A DNA stretch of 64,000 nt from Rubricoccus marinus. Lineage in GTDB: Bacteria; Bacteroidota; Rhodothermia; Rhodothermales; Rubricoccaceae. The notes under the pieces were generated by a model. That model worked only from the letters and a program-made list of their open reading frames with translations, did not search any database and had not been told where the DNA came from. Location: contig NZ_MQWB01000001.1 in the NCBI RefSeq assembly GCF_002257665.1, positions 1,489,870 through 1,553,869 on the forward strand. The letters are read 5' to 3'. Below are positions 62,149 through 64,000 of this stretch, one piece after another. Position numbers and translations under genes: made by a program. Position 1 is the stretch's first letter. The number at the start of each line of letters is the position of its first letter.

Positions 62149-63717
62149 ATGCCTGAGACCCCCGAATTCCGCCTCCACAACACGCTCACGCGCCAGACCG
62201 AAGCGCTGATGCCGACCGAGACGGCCGCCTCTGGCGCGCCGCTGCTCCGGTTCTACAGCTGCGGGCCGACGGTCTACAGCTTCGCGCACGTGGGCAACTT
62301 CCGGACGTTCCTCACCGCCGACCTCGTGGTGCGGACCGCGAAGGCGCTCGGCTGGGAGGTACGTTACGTCAGCAACGTCACCGATGTGGGCCACCTCACC
62401 GATGACGACGTGGCCGACGCGGGAGGCGAGGACAAGCTGGCCAAGGCGCTCGCGAGCAAGGAAGGCGAGCGGTTCGCGAACGTGTGGGACCTAGCGCGGC
62501 ACTACACCGGCGGGCTCGTCGCGGACTGGAACCGCCTGAACCTCGTGGAGCCCGACGTGCGCCCCCGCGCGACCGAGCACGTGACGGAGCAGATTGATGC
62601 CGTCTGTGCGCTGATGGAGGGCGGCCACGCGTACGAGACCGAGGACGGCGTGTACTTCCACGTCCCCAGCTTTGAGGGCTACGGCAAGCTGAGCGGCAAC
62701 GAGGCTGCCGACGCGCTCCGCGATGGCTTGCGCGAGCTGGTCCAGGACAGCGGCAAGCGCGACCCGCGCGACTTCGCGCTCTGGAAAAAGGACCCCGGCC
62801 ACCTCATGCAGTGGCACGCGCCGTTCGGCAAAGGCTTCCCCGGCTGGCACCTGGAGTGCTCCGTGATGGCCCAGAAGTACCTCGGCACGACGATCGACCT
62901 CCACGGCGGCGGCGAGGACCTCCGATTCCCGCACCACGAGTGCGAGATCGCGCAGGCCGAGGCATTGACGGGCGAGCCGTTCTCGCGCATGTGGATCCAC
63001 ACCCGCTTTCTGCAGGTGGAGGGCGAGAAGATGTCCAAGAGCAAGGGCAACTTCCTCACCGTGCGTGATCTCACCGTTGCACCCGAGTTCGGCGGTCGCG
63101 AGGACTGGGGCGCGCCCGTTGATCCTCTGGCGCTGCGCCTGCTGCTCATCTCCGGCCAGTACGGCAAGCCGTTCAACCTCACGCGCAAAGCGCTGGAGGA
63201 CGCGGCTAAGAACCGCCAGCGCTACGTCGACGCGCTCGATGCAGCACAAAACGCCTCTGGCGCTGACGTTGACCGCGATCTCGCCGCAGGGCTGGGCGAG
63301 GAACTCGACGAGGCCTACGCCGACGCGCTCGACGGCATGACGGACGACCTCAACACGCCGGTTGCTCTCGCCGCCGCGCTCCGCGGCGCCAACGCGATCC
63401 TCGCTCTCGCCAGAGGCCCGGGCTTGGACGCCGGAATGGCGGGCTCGGCGATGGGCTACCTCCAGAGCATCGACTCCCTGCTCGGCATCGTCGGCATCGA
63501 CGCGCCAGACGTCCCGGCCGATGGAGCCTCTGGCGGTGCAGGCTCGAGCGCCGCCGACGCAGCGCTGGGCGCCGAGGTCGACGCGTTGCTTCGCGAGCGC
63601 GAGGCCGCCCGCGCCAACAAGGACTGGGCCCGCGCCGACGCGCTCCGCGACGAGATCGACGCGCTGGGCGTCATCGTGATGGACACGCCCTCCGGCCCGA
63701 CCTGGAAGCGCGCCTAG
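62149..63717 (+). CDS. cysS: Cysteinyl-tRNA synthetase
   Basis: Class I synthetase of 522 residues (usual length about 460-480). Zinc-site Cys38 in [17 protein letters not shown] (the HIGH-type motif follows), further zinc ligands in HLECSVMAQ and HHECEIAQ, and the KMSKSKGNF loop at 294-302. The extra length is an N-terminal ~10 residues plus a C-terminal insertion with [15 protein letters not shown] written partly by 9-mers. The ATG at 62149 begins [16 protein letters not shown]. Confidence 0.97.
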   Translation: MPETPEFRLHNTLTRQTEALMPTETAASGAPLLRFYSCGPTVYSFAHVGNFRTFLTADLVVRTAKALGWEVRYVSNVTDVGHLTDDDVADAGGEDKLAKALASKEGERFANVWDLARHYTGGLVADWNRLNLVEPDVRPRATEHVTEQIDAVCALMEGGHAYETEDGVYFHVPSFEGYGKLSGNEAADALRDGLRELVQDSGKRDPRDFALWKKDPGHLMQWHAPFGKGFPGWHLECSVMAQKYLGTTIDLHGGGEDLRFPHHECEIAQAEALTGEPFSRMWIHTRFLQVEGEKMSKSKGNFLTVRDLTVAPEFGGREDWGAPVDPLALRLLLISGQYGKPFNLTRKALEDAAKNRQRYVDALDAAQNASGADVDRDLAAGLGEELDEAYADALDGMTDDLNTPVALAAALRGANAILALARGPGLDAGMAGSAMGYLQSIDSLLGIVGIDAPDVPADGASGGAGSSAADAALGAEVDALLREREAARANKDWARADALRDEIDALGVIVMDTPSGPTWKRA

Positions 63718-63893
63718 CCTCTGGCGAAGCGGACCGGTCGCCGTTTGCGGCATCCCGCACCAACCTCTGCCGCCAGAGGTGAGCGGATGCCTCCTACGTC
63801 GCAAGACCGACCGACGGAGGCTCGCGAGGCGCCGCACGCACCACGCAGTACGCCTCAATCCTAGCGATCGCCAGAGGCCCGCATCGCCGTCGA

Positions 63894-63914
63894 TCTTACC
63901 GTACACCGTACCCC
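63894..63914. repeat. Short GTACC heptad array
   Basis: TCTTACC, GTACACC, GTACCCC: three units of period 7, just before the last gene. Confidence 0.5.
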
Positions 63915-63921
63915 CAGACGC

Positions 63922-64000
63922 ATGGACGCATCCGACTACTCCGAACTCGAAGGCGGCCTCGTCCGCATGCTGGACCGGCTCAAAAACGAGGGCACCGCGA
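63922..64000 (+). CDS. Unknown protein, 5' end only
   Basis: An ATG at 63922 opens 26 codons to the window edge (MDASDYSELEGGLVRMLDRL...). Acidic, helical start without signal peptide. Too short to classify. The 204 bases before it hold scattered 9-mers and the short heptad array but no clear promoter. Confidence 0.5.
   Translation, partial: MDASDYSELEGGLVRMLDRLKNEGTA

Overview
The window is GC-rich and dense with genes. It looks like a member of the Rhodothermota (Bacteroidota-like lineage, Rubricoccus/Rubrivirga type). Support comes from four proteins with type-A C-terminal sorting domains of the type IX secretion system, several Bacteroidota-restricted lipoprotein families (DUF4292-, DUF4296-, DUF4837- and DUF4252-like), Bacteroidota-style promoters (TTG / TAGTTTG or TAGCTTCG) and a near absence of strong Shine-Dalgarno sites. 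The placement is an inference; no rRNA gene is present.

The dominant feature is not a gene. The 9-mer CCTCTGGCG and its complement CGCCAGAGG occur about 255 times by my count by eye (about 127 and 130), roughly once per 250 bp on both strands, inside and between genes. About half a copy would be expected by chance with equal base frequencies. Paired copies form perfect palindromes (CCTCTGGCGCCAGAGG) that sit mostly at gene ends, as paired uptake sequences do in Haemophilus and Neisseria. In coding DNA the word is read as PLA, ASG, PEA, ARG, LWR or RQR. I know of no description of this word.

Layout. 0-5.2 kb: alaS with a low-GC insertion, then a secreted metallopeptidase. 5.3-9.3 kb: tRNA-Ser, a lipoprotein, a TPR protein and a YfcC-like transporter. 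9.5-14.3 kb: DUF2147 protein, HNH nuclease, small membrane proteins, a cysteine-less DUF164 protein and glmM. 14.3-18.1 kb: a T9SS cargo protein, a single-domain asparaginase, lipoproteins and an AtuA-like protein. 18.2-27.4 kb: a full tryptophan operon on the minus strand (trpL-trpE-unknown-trpS-trpG-four-helix-bundle gene-trpD-trpC-trpF-trpB-trpA) with a leader peptide containing Trp-Thr-Trp-Trp and an attenuator. This stretch also carries degenerate GTACCCN heptad arrays, one pair of which flanks the four-helix-bundle gene.

27.6-36.3 kb: a ParA-like ATPase, FabH-like ketosynthase, three tandem secreted amidohydrolase-fold proteins, and an RpiB-like isomerase coupled to a possible PduL-like protein. 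36.3-45.6 kb: a repeat-rich divergent region, glutamate dehydrogenase, a T9SS propeller protein, a B3/B4 protein, an ECF sigma/anti-sigma/DUF4252 operon with a likely autoregulated promoter, a spondin-domain protein and a transglutaminase-like protein. 45.7-52.6 kb: pyrF, an acyl-CoA dehydrogenase broken by one in-frame TAG, a TPR protein, an M16 protease and an unlisted 58-residue membrane protein. 52.7-58.1 kb: LptD-like protein, ROK kinase, glycosyltransferase and a CAU tRNA. 58.2-64 kb: histidine degradation genes hutU and hutH with a lipoprotein gene between them, cysS, and the start of an unknown gene. Many neighbours overlap by 1-4 bases (ATGA, GTGA, TAATG), which points to translational coupling.
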